From CAVRTJ01 sp964507185 (GTDB lineage: Bacteria > Acidobacteriota > UBA4820 > DSQY01), in contig CAZDOY010000001.1 of the NCBI GenBank assembly GCA_964507185.1, forward strand, positions 1 to 64,000: a stretch of DNA of 64,000 bases. Reading direction: 5' to 3'. Shown here piece by piece: positions 18,164-26,785 of this stretch (positions within the stretch are counted from its first letter, which is position 1; every line of letters begins with the position of its first letter). The position numbers and the translations under genes are program-made. A model generated the notes under the pieces. That model was not told where the DNA came from, searched no databases, and saw only the letters and a program-made list of their open reading frames with translations.

Positions 18164-18858
18164 AGTGCGGAGAGGTGTTGAGTCGGCTTGACGATTACGT
18201 GGACGACCTTCTCGCTCCGCGGGAGCGGCAGGCCGTCCGCACGCACCTGCAGACCTGCGTGGCGTGCCGGACCCGTGAGGAGAGTCTTCTCGCTCTCGTG
18301 AAGCAGGCGCACGATCTTGCCCGGCCCGTTGAACCGCCGTCGGATCTCTGGCCGGCAATCGCCGGGCGCCTTGGCGACGAGAGCGTGCGGAGGCCGAGGC
18401 CATCAAGGTGGCGAAGGCGGACCCTGCCCCTGCGGTGGCTCGGTCTGGCGGCTGCCGCAGTAGTCCTCGTGGCGGGGACGGCCCTCACCACGGCGTGGCT
18501 GGTCGGACGGAGAACCGTGGACATTCGCCCTCCCGCTGGAGCAGATATGGGGGCCCCGATGTCGGCCTCCCTCGGCCCTGAAGGCGTTCGCCTGAAGGAT
18601 GAACGCCGCCAGCTTCTCGCCGCCTTCCAGGCCCGAAAGGGGCGTTTGATGCCATCGACGGTCAAGGTCGTGGAAAAGAACCTCCGCATCATAGACCGGT
18701 CGCTTGGGGACATAGAGACGGCCCTGAGGAAAGACCCGGGCAATCGGGACCTGACTTTCCTGCTGGCCGGGACGTACAGGCAGGAACTGGATCTCCTGAG
18801 GCAGGCGGTCCAGCTTTCGAACGACGATTGGACAGGAGGAAAAAATGAAAAGTCCTAG
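18160..18858 (+). CDS. anti-sigma factor with zinc-finger (zf-HC2) domain
   Basis: The 232-residue membrane anti-sigma protein starts at ATG 18160, overlapping the sigma stop. The N-terminus has the HxxxCxxC zinc motif (HLQTCVACR, residues 29-37) of ZAS-type anti-sigma factors. One membrane helix (LGLAAAAVVLVAGTALTTAWLV) is followed by an extracytoplasmic helical domain. It should hold the ECF factor inactive until a signal releases it. It overlaps the DUF4097 gene by 14 bases. Confidence 0.9.
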   Translation: MKCGEVLSRLDDYVDDLLAPRERQAVRTHLQTCVACRTREESLLALVKQAHDLARPVEPPSDLWPAIAGRLGDESVRRPRPSRWRRRTLPLRWLGLAAAAVVLVAGTALTTAWLVGRRTVDIRPPAGADMGAPMSASLGPEGVRLKDERRQLLAAFQARKGRLMPSTVKVVEKNLRIIDRSLGDIETALRKDPGNRDLTFLLAGTYRQELDLLRQAVQLSNDDWTGGKNEKS

Positions 18859-19735
18859 AGTTTTGCTCGCTGTCGCGTTGGTGATCGCCGGCGCCCTGCC
18901 GGCACTGGCGCAACAGAAGATCGATGAGAAACGCCCCGCCGCGCCCGACGGCGTCGTGGAGATCAACAACATCGCCGGCTCGGTCAAGGTCACGGGGTGG
19001 GATCGTGCGGAGGTCACCGTCCGGGGGACCCTCTGGAAAAACGCCGAACGCCTTGATTTCGACGTGAGCGGAAAGACGACGACCATCCGAGTGGTTCTGC
19101 CCCGGCACACGCGCCAGGTGGAGGGCTCGGTGCTCGACATCCGGGTGCCGGCCGGAAGCCGCGTGGAGTTCAAGACCGTCAGCGCCGACGTCGGAATCGA
19201 CTCCGTCAAGGGGAACATCGAAGGCCAGACCGTGAGCGGAGAGATCGCCGTAAAGGGGGCGGGATCAGACCGGATCAGGGTCTCGAGCGTGAGCGGCAAC
19301 GTGGACGTCTCGGCCGAAGCGGCGAATGTCCGCGCCAAGTCGGTGAGCGGGACGGTGAACGTCAGGGGAGCCCACGGAGAGGTGGATGCCTCGAGCGTGA
19401 GCGGAGACGTCAAGATAGAAGCCGGGGCAATAAAGGACGGCGACTTCCAGACCACGTCCGGCTCCATACTGATCAAGGGAGCCCTGGATCCCAACGGACG
19501 GATGGAAGCCACGTCCGTGAGCGGAAGCGTCAAACTGGAACTGCCCGCGAGCGCGGCCGCGCATTTCCGGCTGAAGAGCTTCTCTGGAGAGATTACCAAC
19601 GAATTCGGCCCTTCGGCCACGCGGGATTCCAAGTACGGTCCCGGCAAGTCCCTGGATTTTACGGCCGGTGGCGGGGGCGGCGCCAGCGTGCGCGTCAAGA
19701 CCCTCAGCGGCAGCATCCGGCTCATCAAGCGGTAG
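18845..19735 (+). CDS. secreted DUF4097 beta-helix-like protein
   Basis: The 296-residue protein has a cleavable signal peptide (VALVIAGALPALAQ) and repeated short strands with recurring VSG (TVSGEIAV, SVSGNVDV, SVSGTVNV, SVSGDVKI, SVSGSVKL), the ladder typical of DUF4097/adhesin-like proteins that fold as a beta-helix. AGGAGG precedes ATG 18845. It is the third gene of the ECF sigma/anti-sigma cassette and is a probable envelope target or sensor of that system. A convergent terminator follows its end. Confidence 0.85.
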   Translation: MKSPRVLLAVALVIAGALPALAQQKIDEKRPAAPDGVVEINNIAGSVKVTGWDRAEVTVRGTLWKNAERLDFDVSGKTTTIRVVLPRHTRQVEGSVLDIRVPAGSRVEFKTVSADVGIDSVKGNIEGQTVSGEIAVKGAGSDRIRVSSVSGNVDVSAEAANVRAKSVSGTVNVRGAHGEVDASSVSGDVKIEAGAIKDGDFQTTSGSILIKGALDPNGRMEATSVSGSVKLELPASAAAHFRLKSFSGEITNEFGPSATRDSKYGPGKSLDFTAGGGGGASVRVKTLSGSIRLIKR

Positions 19736-19760
19736 CCCGGGCTGCCGACCTGCAAAAGAA

Positions 19761-19792
19761 GGCCCGCCGACCGGATGTCCGGCCGGCGGGCC
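19761..19792. terminator. convergent bidirectional terminator
   Basis: A 14-bp GC-rich stem (19761-19774 with 19779-19792, one A-C mismatch) closes an ATGT loop between two converging genes. T-rich sequence CTTGTTGT follows on the plus strand. It likely ends both the DUF4097 transcript and the reverse-strand propeller gene. Confidence 0.75.
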
Positions 19793-19816
19793 CTTGTTGT
19801 GCGCGGAAGTTCGTTT

Positions 19817-21832
19817 TCAGGACGTGATCTCGAGGCTTGACGGCAAGCTCACGGTCTCGCGCCCGATTGCGTCCTTCGCCCTCACTCTCCAGTAAATGGT
19901 TGTTCCGGTTTGCAGGATCTTCTTCCACCTTTTGGCCCCGGGGGTCCACGTGACCTGCTTCAGCCATTTCTTGCCATGCTTCGAGCTGGATACGTGCACG
20001 CCACCCGAGAAGTCCGCGGTCGCCGAGAATTCCACGATATAGCGATCGTTGTGCGATGCGCCCCACCGAAAGATGGGTGCCGTTCCGGCGGCAACCTGGC
20101 TCCCGTCCGCCGGCGCGGAAGGCGCGGCGGCCCCGGGCCGGGCTATATTGAACGTGCCGGACGAAACCAAGGCGCCGCTCTTTCCCACGACGCGCCAGTA
20201 GACCTGCGTATCGGCATCCGTCACGCCGGCGGCGGCTGCCAGGACTTTTTTCCATTTTCTTTTCGATGGCTGCCAGTTCGATCCCTTGAGCCATGAATGC
20301 GCACGGGATTTCGAGCTGGTCAAGAGTGAATCGAAACCCTGATCCACCGAGAACTCTACCCGGAAGCGATCTTCTGTTTCCGACGACCAGGAGAATGCGG
20401 GGGGAGGTGTGTCCGGGTAGATGGTCGTTGCGTCGCCGGAGTTATTGACGGTGACTTGAATCTGATTCGTGGTGATCTGTCCCGCCGAGTCTTTCACCTG
20501 CGCCGACAGCGTGTACGATCCATTGGCTACTGTGCTCGTGACCCAGGACGTCTCGAAAGGCGGCTTGTTCACCGAGTCGATCAGTGCATCGCCTGCATAG
20601 AAACGCACCTGGAGACCCTGCGGAAAGTCGTCGCTCACGTCGGCGACGACGGCCACCGTTCCGGATACAGAGTCTCCATCGGCCGGCGAGGTCATGGTGA
20701 CCGTCGGCGGGGCGTCCCGCCTGAACAGGTGGCGGGGCCCCGCCCCCAGCTGGTTCCACGGCATCGTGAGATCGGGGCCTCCGGGCGTCGAAAGGCAAAA
20801 TAAGTCGTTGGCGCCGCTCGTGAAATAGAGCCGTGGGCCCTTTGTGGTCTGAACCAGGACCATGTCTCCCGGTGCGGCCGGAAGAGGCGGGGTCTGGTAG
20901 GCGGTCATCTTGGTGGACGTGTTCAGCTCGTATACGGCTTTGTCGTCCGCGCTGCCCAGGTATAGCATGCTTCCTTCGGACAGGGCCGGTGTTCCGTCGG
21001 ACCCCTTGGCCAGGGGCCAATCTTCGGTGCCACTGGCTATGGCCAACCGGTGGAGGTTCTGGTCCGAGGTCACGATGTACACGTGGTTCTTGGACACCAC
21101 CGGCGAGGCCGTAGCGGCCGTAAGGGTTGTGGTCCAGTTCGCGACGCCGCTGGCAGAAACGCTCCAGACTGCGCCCGCGTCATCCGTAAAATAGACGTTG
21201 TCCGACGCATCCAGGGCGAGCCTTCCGGTGACGTGGGAATAAGCGGGCAGGTACCAAACCTGTTTGCCGGAACCGTCGAACTCGAAGAGGTTCTCGTAGC
21301 TGGCGACGATGATGTCGCTCGCGTGGGTCACCACCGGATTCGCAACGACCGGATCGCCGAGGTCCACTTGCCACTTGACCTGTCCCGCCGGTGTGATCGC
21401 CACCAGCCTGCCATCCACGGTGCCGACGTAGAGGGTCCCGTCTCCCGCCACGGCCGGGATTGTGCGAATGTCCGAATGGAGATCCAAACGCCAGGCAAGG
21501 TGTCCGCTCACGCCGTAGGCCACGAGCTCGCCCTGGCTGGTTGGGAAATACAGGAACCCGTTATAGAGGGCCATCCCGGCCGAAGGGAGGCCGCCGGGAT
21601 CGCTCTTCCAAAGCACGTTCCCCGATGCCGACACGGCCTCGATCTGGCTTCCAGCGATAGCAAAATAGGCGGTGCCGTCGGAACCCACTACGGGAGTAAA
21701 GAGAATCTGGTCTGTTGAATGGAAGGTCCAAAGGAACGTCTGAGCCTTGACGGAAAGGCCGCAAAAGAAAGAACAAAGGAGAAAGAATGCGGTCAATGCA
21801 AGGCTGCCACCCAGATGTCTTTTTTTCGTCAT
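19817..21832 (-). CDS. secreted PQQ-type beta-propeller protein with Big-like and duplicated C-terminal domains
   Basis: The 671-residue exported protein has a signal peptide (residues 1-30). Residues about 30-370 form PQQ/BamB-like propeller blades (repeats such as GDGTLYVGTVDGRLVAITPAG and DASDNVYFTDDAGAVWSVS). Residues about 375-465 form an Ig-like domain (SPADGDSVSGTVAVVADVSD). The last 190 residues hold two copies of one domain, each with VEFS, a W-x-P(S/G)-x-K-R-W-K-K motif and VYWRV/IYWRV. Function is unknown; a cell-surface binding role is inferred. GC content and codon use look like the neighbours, and there is no operon partner. Confidence 0.82.
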   Translation of the reverse strand: MTKKRHLGGSLALTAFFLLCSFFCGLSVKAQTFLWTFHSTDQILFTPVVGSDGTAYFAIAGSQIEAVSASGNVLWKSDPGGLPSAGMALYNGFLYFPTSQGELVAYGVSGHLAWRLDLHSDIRTIPAVAGDGTLYVGTVDGRLVAITPAGQVKWQVDLGDPVVANPVVTHASDIIVASYENLFEFDGSGKQVWYLPAYSHVTGRLALDASDNVYFTDDAGAVWSVSASGVANWTTTLTAATASPVVSKNHVYIVTSDQNLHRLAIASGTEDWPLAKGSDGTPALSEGSMLYLGSADDKAVYELNTSTKMTAYQTPPLPAAPGDMVLVQTTKGPRLYFTSGANDLFCLSTPGGPDLTMPWNQLGAGPRHLFRRDAPPTVTMTSPADGDSVSGTVAVVADVSDDFPQGLQVRFYAGDALIDSVNKPPFETSWVTSTVANGSYTLSAQVKDSAGQITTNQIQVTVNNSGDATTIYPDTPPPAFSWSSETEDRFRVEFSVDQGFDSLLTSSKSRAHSWLKGSNWQPSKRKWKKVLAAAAGVTDADTQVYWRVVGKSGALVSSGTFNIARPGAAAPSAPADGSQVAAGTAPIFRWGASHNDRYIVEFSATADFSGGVHVSSSKHGKKWLKQVTWTPGAKRWKKILQTGTTIYWRVRAKDAIGRETVSLPSSLEITS

Positions 21833-22217
21833 GATCTTGTGTCCCCTCCCTTATGAGGTTTCCAGCAATACTACACGCTACCCTTATTGAGACGTGCGGG
21901 CGGCGCCTTTGTCTAGCAAGCGGCCAAAGAACGCATACATTCCAGGATCTTCCTGTCAGTCTGTCGGAACCGAAGGGCGGTTCTTGGGCTTGCATCGACC
22001 ATGATACAAGCATACCATCCGATTCGGGCAAAAGGTATCGGTCGAAGAACGAAACCAGAGGATTCGGATTCTGCCTCGCTTCCTTCTTTGATGCGGAGCC
22101 GGGGAAATGCAGATGCGGCTATGAGGCAGGCATTGGCGGTGGAATGGGTTTCTCTCTCCGCGGCCCGAAGAAGGACGCGGGAAGCACTTTGATACAGAAT
22201 TCGCCGTTGCGTAAAAC
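21833..22217. other. intergenic region, nothing recognised
   Basis: These 385 bases upstream of the propeller gene have lower GC than their surroundings and carry only short overlapping frames on both strands, none with a ribosome site plus a protein-like sequence. The propeller gene's promoter should lie at its right side; I cannot name the boxes. Confidence 0.45.
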
Positions 22218-22420
22218 ATGGCACCGGCCCGGTTGGATCGAATCCTGGCCGTCGACAAACCCCCAGCGGCGTGGAAAGTTGCGCCCTCCGCGTTCTTTCA
22301 AGGCAACTCGGTGCCCCTCTGCGGAGCATCCATCGCGTGCATAAACTCGACACGGGCACGTCCGGCGTTTTGCTTGTCGGGCGTCGGGCGGGGGCTAAGT
22401 CCCGAGGCGGGCCGTCTCAT
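22218..22420 (+). pseudogene. frameshifted RluA-family pseudouridine synthase remnant
   Basis: Frame one from ATG 22218 reads LDRILAVDKPP. After the C5 run at 22260-22264, the +1 frame continues as GVESCALRVLSRQLGAP and RVHKLDTGTSGVLLVG. KP-x-G followed by H(R/K)LD-x-x-TSG-(V/L)LL is the RluA-family signature, and the catalytic Asp is present. Adding one C to the run restores a single frame (KPPSGVES). Homology fades after about 22420, and the rest of the roughly 200-residue synthase is absent, so this is a truncated, frameshifted relic. A TruB-type relic is the less likely alternative. Confidence 0.6.
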
Positions 22421-22644
22421 GTGCGCCCGTTGCGTCGCCTGCCCGCTTCCAGACGTGTCGCAACGGGTGGAGGAGGAGCCGCCTTCCGGGGATATGGCAA
22501 TGGGGGGGAGGGCTAAGGGCGAAAGGCCAGGGCCGGAGGGCGAGAAGTCGCCGACAGCCTGCCGATTAACACCCGTTTGTGAGAAGTTCCGGCCGCGTGT
22601 TAAATTAGGCCTTTGGACGCATTCGAAATCAGTGGGAGCGGGTA

Positions 22645-22749
22645 TTGCACGTACCTCTGTCCACCAACCTATTTCTCGTCGCATTTCCCATAGCCGTTCT
22701 AGCAGGCGCCATCCTCTGCTATGTCCTCGGGAGGCGCCGTGAGCATTGA
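22645..22749 (+). CDS. small membrane protein, possible symporter accessory peptide
   Basis: A 34-residue frame starts at TTG 22645 with GGGAGCGGG just upstream and ends at TGA 22747-22749. It reads as one hydrophobic helix (LFLVAFPIAVLAGAILCYVL) followed by a positive tail GRRREH, which fits an N-out/C-in single-pass peptide. It overlaps the symporter start (GTG 22739) by 11 bases, a sign of translational coupling. Short membrane peptides ahead of sodium:solute symporters are known; assignment here rests on position and shape only. Confidence 0.55.
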   Translation: MHVPLSTNLFLVAFPIAVLAGAILCYVLGRRREH

Positions 22750-24217
22750 CGTGACCATCGGCGTCATCGTCGTGGTTTACATGGCGGTGCTCCTCGGCAT
22801 CGGATACGTCGCGTCCCGCCTCACCAAATCCTCCGAGGACTTCTTCCTGGCGGGCCGCTCGCTGGGCGCGTGGGTCACGGCCATCTCCTCCACGGCCTCG
22901 TCGGAGAGCGGATGGGTGGTGCTCGGCGCCGTCGGCATGGCCTACAAGGGCGGTGTTTCGGCCATGTGGTTCGCGCCCGGGTGCCTTTTCGGTTACTGGA
23001 TCAACCTCTACTGGGTGGCGCCCAGGCTGAGGCGCGAGGCCGCGAAAACCGGGGCGCTCACGATTCCCGATTTTCTCGTAGACCGCTTCGGCGACCCCAT
23101 GCACGTGCTTCGGCTTGTGGGCGTCGTCATCATTTTCCTGTCGCTGGGAGGTTACGTGGCCGCGCAGATGACGGCGACCGGCAAGGCCATGGAGGCCATC
23201 CTCGGCCTGCCCTACCAGACGGGCGTATGGATCGGCGGCACCATCATCATCGTCTATACGCTCATGGGCGGTTTCAGGGCGGTGAGCTGGACGGACCTCG
23301 TACAGGGGCTGATCATGGTCTCAGCCCTGGTCTTCATGCCGATTCTGGTAGTGGCGAAGGTCGGCGGATACTCGGCCATGCTCCATCAGCTCCAGGCCGT
23401 CGACCCGAACCTGGTAACCGTGACCGGGGGCAAGACCGGGTTCGCTCTCTTCGGGCTCATCGCGGGCCTCTTCGGCATCGGGCTGGGTTACCCCGGCCAG
23501 CCGCACGTCCTGACCCGCTACATGGCCGCCTCCGGAGAGGAGAAGATCCGGCAGACCCAGGTGATCGCCATGGTCTGGGGCGTACTCGTCTTTTACGGCG
23601 CGAGCTTCCTGGGACTGGCGGGCCGTATCGTCATGCCATCGCTCATGCAGCCGGGCGGCGATCCCGAACAACTCTTCCCCCTCCTCTCCCGCCAGATGCT
23701 CCCTCCTCTCGTCGCGGGCGTGATGCTCGCGGCGATCCTTTCGGCGATCATGTCCACCGTGTCGTCCCAACTCCTCGTGGCCGCATCGGCCGTCAGCCGG
23801 GACGTGTTCGAGAAGGTCTTCGGACTCGGCACCTCGAGCCGGAAGGCCGTCCTGGCCGGGCGCATCTCGGTGCTGGTCCTCGGTGCCGCCGCCATGCTGG
23901 TGGCCGTGCAGAACATACGGGTGGTCTTCTGGTTCGTCCTGTTCGCCTGGTCGGGTCTGGGCGCCGCCTTCGGTCCGGTCCTTCTGCTTGCGCTTACCAC
24001 CAGGGTACTGACCAGGTCGGGCGTGTTGGCGGGCATGGTGACGGGCTTCCTGGTCACCATCGTGTGGAAGGAAACGGGGCTTTCGACCTCCCTCGTTTAC
24101 GAACTTGTCCCTGCCTTCTTTCTGGCCGGCGCGGCCGCTGTTGCCGTGAGCATGATAAGCCGCGCATTCGGACCGGCATCGGGCGCATCGGAAAGCGGGC
24201 CGGGCGGAAGGTCATAA
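22739..24217 (+). CDS. sodium:solute symporter (SSF family, PutP-like)
   Basis: The 492-residue protein has about 13 membrane helices. It begins at GTG 22739, preceded by GGGAGG at 22729-22734; an ATG at 22721 is in frame but lies over the ribosome site. SSF hallmarks include DFFLAGRSLGAWV, the ISSTASSESGW stretch and GYPGQPHVLTRYMA, which closely match sodium/proline symporters. It imports an organic solute with Na+. The substrate is inferred as proline-like, but not proven. A tiny membrane protein overlaps its start. Confidence 0.9.
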   Translation: MSIDVTIGVIVVVYMAVLLGIGYVASRLTKSSEDFFLAGRSLGAWVTAISSTASSESGWVVLGAVGMAYKGGVSAMWFAPGCLFGYWINLYWVAPRLRREAAKTGALTIPDFLVDRFGDPMHVLRLVGVVIIFLSLGGYVAAQMTATGKAMEAILGLPYQTGVWIGGTIIIVYTLMGGFRAVSWTDLVQGLIMVSALVFMPILVVAKVGGYSAMLHQLQAVDPNLVTVTGGKTGFALFGLIAGLFGIGLGYPGQPHVLTRYMAASGEEKIRQTQVIAMVWGVLVFYGASFLGLAGRIVMPSLMQPGGDPEQLFPLLSRQMLPPLVAGVMLAAILSAIMSTVSSQLLVAASAVSRDVFEKVFGLGTSSRKAVLAGRISVLVLGAAAMLVAVQNIRVVFWFVLFAWSGLGAAFGPVLLLALTTRVLTRSGVLAGMVTGFLVTIVWKETGLSTSLVYELVPAFFLAGAAAVAVSMISRAFGPASGASESGPGGRS

Positions 24218-24283
24218 GAGCCCCCGGGGCGAACCGGACGTTCGCCCCCCGACGCCGTGGTAGAATCTGCGCGAGGTGCCTGC

Positions 24284-25906
24284 ATGTTCAGACTCGTTTT
24301 CACGCTCGACGGGGAATCGCGCGCCTACCTCCTGGATAAGGAGCGCGTGACCGTCGGCCGCATGATCGGCAGCGACCTCGCCCTTCCGGAGCACACCGTG
24401 TCGCGAAGCCATGCCGAGCTTACGCACACGCCGGAAGGCTGGCAGATCGCCGACCTCAAGTCTCGCAACGGAACGCGCGTCAACGACGAGCTCGTCAAGA
24501 AGACCTGCCTGGCGCCGGGCGACGTCATCACGCTGGGGACCGTAAGCCTGCGCTTTGAGGAGGACCCCCGTGACGTCGTGCAACTCTCCTCCGGCGAAGA
24601 AGGGCTCATCAAGGAAGGCACCATACTCAGGTCCGTGGAAGCCATCCAGGAAGAGCTGAAGCCCCTGGACGCCAATGCCCCGGGGGCAATTCGCGCGAAA
24701 GACAGCGCCAGGTTGGCGCGCTTCAGCCGGATTCTCGCCGTGCTCTCGGACGTGGCCAGAACGCTCATTTCCGCGTCCGATCTGGAGGGGTTGCTCGAGA
24801 AGATCCTGGACGTCATTTTCGCCCACGTCCCCGTCAGGCGGGCTGTCATCATGCTCGTCGACGGGAAGAGCGGCCGTCTCGAACCGCGCGCCGTCCGCCA
24901 GGCCGGCGGAGACAGGGGGGCGATCCAGATCAGCAGCAGCATCGCGAACAAAGCCTTCGGGGAAGGCCTTGCGGTGTTGTCCCACGATGCACAGGTGGAT
25001 CCGCGGTTCAAGGCGGGCGAGTCCATCCGATTCCTCGGGATCCGGTCGGCGCTCTGCGTGCCGCTCAAGCTCGAGGACAAGGTGTTGGGCATCATCTACG
25101 CGGACACGCCGCTGAAGGTCAAGGCTTTCGACGATTTCGACCTCGATCTGCTCTCGGCCCTCTCCGGCTACGCGGCCATGGGCATCCGGCAGGCGGAGCT
25201 GCGCGCGGCGGTCGAAAGAGAGAGAAAGGCCAAGGCCCGCCTCGAGCGCTACCACTCGCCTTCGGTTGTTAATCGCATCCTTTCCGCGGGAGATCCGACC
25301 GAATCCGGGGCCCTTCGCGTCAAGGAAACCGTCGGGACCGTTCTCTTCGCCGACATCGTAGGTTTTACGGCCATGACGGAGAGCATGCCCCCCGCCGAGG
25401 TAGCCCTCATGCTCAACGAGTGTTTCTCCCGGATGACGGACGTGATTTTCCGCCACGAAGGTACGTTGGACAAGTTCATCGGCGACGCCGTAATGGCCAT
25501 ATTCGGGGCCCCCATTCCCTCCCGAGACCATGCCCAGAGGGCGGTGCGGTGCGCCCTCGACATGCGCTCGACGCTCGACGTGCTCAACGGCGAGCATCCC
25601 GAGCGGCCGCCCATCCTCTTTCGGATGGGGATCAACACGGGGCCCCTCGTGGCGGGTGACATCGGAAGCGTCCGCAGGATGGAGTACACGGTGCTGGGCA
25701 CCACCGTCAACGCGGCCTCGCGCCTGGAATCCGAGGTGGCCAAGCCGGGCCAGATCGTCGTCGGAGAGGCGACTTTCGAACTCCTCAAGGAGATCTTTGC
25801 TTTCAAGAAGATCGGTTCCGTGAAGGCAAAGGGCCTGTCCAGGGACCTGTCCGCTTACGAAGTGAAGGAACGAAGGGCCAGAAATCCGCGGCGCCCCGCG
25901 GAGTGA
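24284..25906 (+). CDS. FHA-GAF class III nucleotide cyclase
   Basis: The 540-residue cytoplasmic protein has an FHA phosphothreonine-binding domain (about residues 1-95, GSDLALPEHTVSRSHAEL), a GAF domain (about 155-310) and a class III cyclase domain (about 355-530). Both metal Asp residues are present (FADIVGFTAM and FIGDAVMAIFG), as is the transition-state Asn/Arg set (TTVNAASRLE). EYTVLG holds the adenine-selecting position as in many bacterial adenylate cyclases. It likely makes cAMP in response to a small molecule and kinase signalling. ATG 24284 follows a weak GAGGTG; an in-frame GTG at 24257 is possible. Confidence 0.9.
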   Translation: MFRLVFTLDGESRAYLLDKERVTVGRMIGSDLALPEHTVSRSHAELTHTPEGWQIADLKSRNGTRVNDELVKKTCLAPGDVITLGTVSLRFEEDPRDVVQLSSGEEGLIKEGTILRSVEAIQEELKPLDANAPGAIRAKDSARLARFSRILAVLSDVARTLISASDLEGLLEKILDVIFAHVPVRRAVIMLVDGKSGRLEPRAVRQAGGDRGAIQISSSIANKAFGEGLAVLSHDAQVDPRFKAGESIRFLGIRSALCVPLKLEDKVLGIIYADTPLKVKAFDDFDLDLLSALSGYAAMGIRQAELRAAVERERKAKARLERYHSPSVVNRILSAGDPTESGALRVKETVGTVLFADIVGFTAMTESMPPAEVALMLNECFSRMTDVIFRHEGTLDKFIGDAVMAIFGAPIPSRDHAQRAVRCALDMRSTLDVLNGEHPERPPILFRMGINTGPLVAGDIGSVRRMEYTVLGTTVNAASRLESEVAKPGQIVVGEATFELLKEIFAFKKIGSVKAKGLSRDLSAYEVKERRARNPRRPAE

Positions 25907-25933
25907 ACTCGTACGAGCCCGTTGATGAACCGG

Positions 25934-26581
25934 TCAGGGCGCTCCCTGGGAGCGCTTGGCCTGCATCCGTTCCTTGAGGACCTCGACCACCCCCGGGATG
26001 AAGGAAAGGACGATCACGGCAACGATGATGAGGTGCAGGTACCTGTCCACGCCGGGGATGCGCCCCAGCATATATCCGGCTGAAGACATCGCCACGATCC
26101 AACCTATGCCGCCGAAGACGTTGAAGAGGATAAAACGCCTGTACTCCATGCGCCCGGCGCCTGCCACCACCGGGGCGAAGGTACGGATGATCGGCACGAA
26201 CCGCGCCAGGACGATGGTCTTTCCCCCGTATTTTTCGTAGAAACGCTGGGCCCGCTGCAGGTGCTCCGGGTTGAAGACAAGCGATTTGGGCTTGTTGAAG
26301 ATCATGGGCCCCGTCTTTCGTCCTATGGCGTAGCCCGTGCTGTCGCCGACGATCGCCGCGATGGAGAGCAGGAAGTAGAGCCACCAGATATCCAGGTAGC
26401 CCTGGCCGGCGAGGATGCCCGCCGTGACCAGCAGGGAATCCCCCGGCAGGAAGAAGCCGATGAGGAGGCCCGTTTCTGAGAAGATGATGCCGAAGAGAAC
26501 CGGGTAGCTGCCCCACATGATGAGGGCCTTGAGCTTCTCGGGATCGTGCAGCAAGCCAATGATTTCCTTGATCCAGTCCAT
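25934..26581 (-). CDS. DedA family membrane protein
   Basis: The 215-residue protein has about five hydrophobic segments and the DedA core: ETGLLIGFFLPGDSLLVTAG, then FVPIIRTFAPVVAGAGRM. DedA proteins help recycle undecaprenyl phosphate or phospholipids across the membrane and support the proton-motive force. ATG 26581 has GGCGGAG upstream; a longer open frame to 26761 has no ribosome site and reads as non-membrane, low-quality sequence. It converges on the cyclase gene with only 27 bases between stops. Confidence 0.92.
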   Translation of the reverse strand: MDWIKEIIGLLHDPEKLKALIMWGSYPVLFGIIFSETGLLIGFFLPGDSLLVTAGILAGQGYLDIWWLYFLLSIAAIVGDSTGYAIGRKTGPMIFNKPKSLVFNPEHLQRAQRFYEKYGGKTIVLARFVPIIRTFAPVVAGAGRMEYRRFILFNVFGGIGWIVAMSSAGYMLGRIPGVDRYLHLIIVAVIVLSFIPGVVEVLKERMQAKRSQGAP

Positions 26582-26785
26582 GTCTCCGCCATCCGGCGCC
26601 CCACCTCGGGCCGGTACCTGATGGTGCCCCAAATGGCATCGGGAGTCAAACACGGGCGGGGGATCGCAGTACACCGCCTGCCTGGGAAAGAGAATGAGAT
26701 GGGCTGTGGGGACATGGTCCAAAACGACGATATCGTCCGGCGGTGTGAGACCCTCGTTCATCCGAGAGACATGTCGCCGGGGGAT

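Noticed and set aside
22218..22742. 174-codon frame as an intact gene
   Set aside because: After the C run the frame loses all similarity and becomes Arg/Ser/Pro-rich, while the adjacent frame carries the synthase motif.
24284..25906. Cyclase as a diguanylate cyclase
   Set aside because: There is no GGDEF motif; the metal and transition-state residues are those of class III adenylate/guanylate cyclases.
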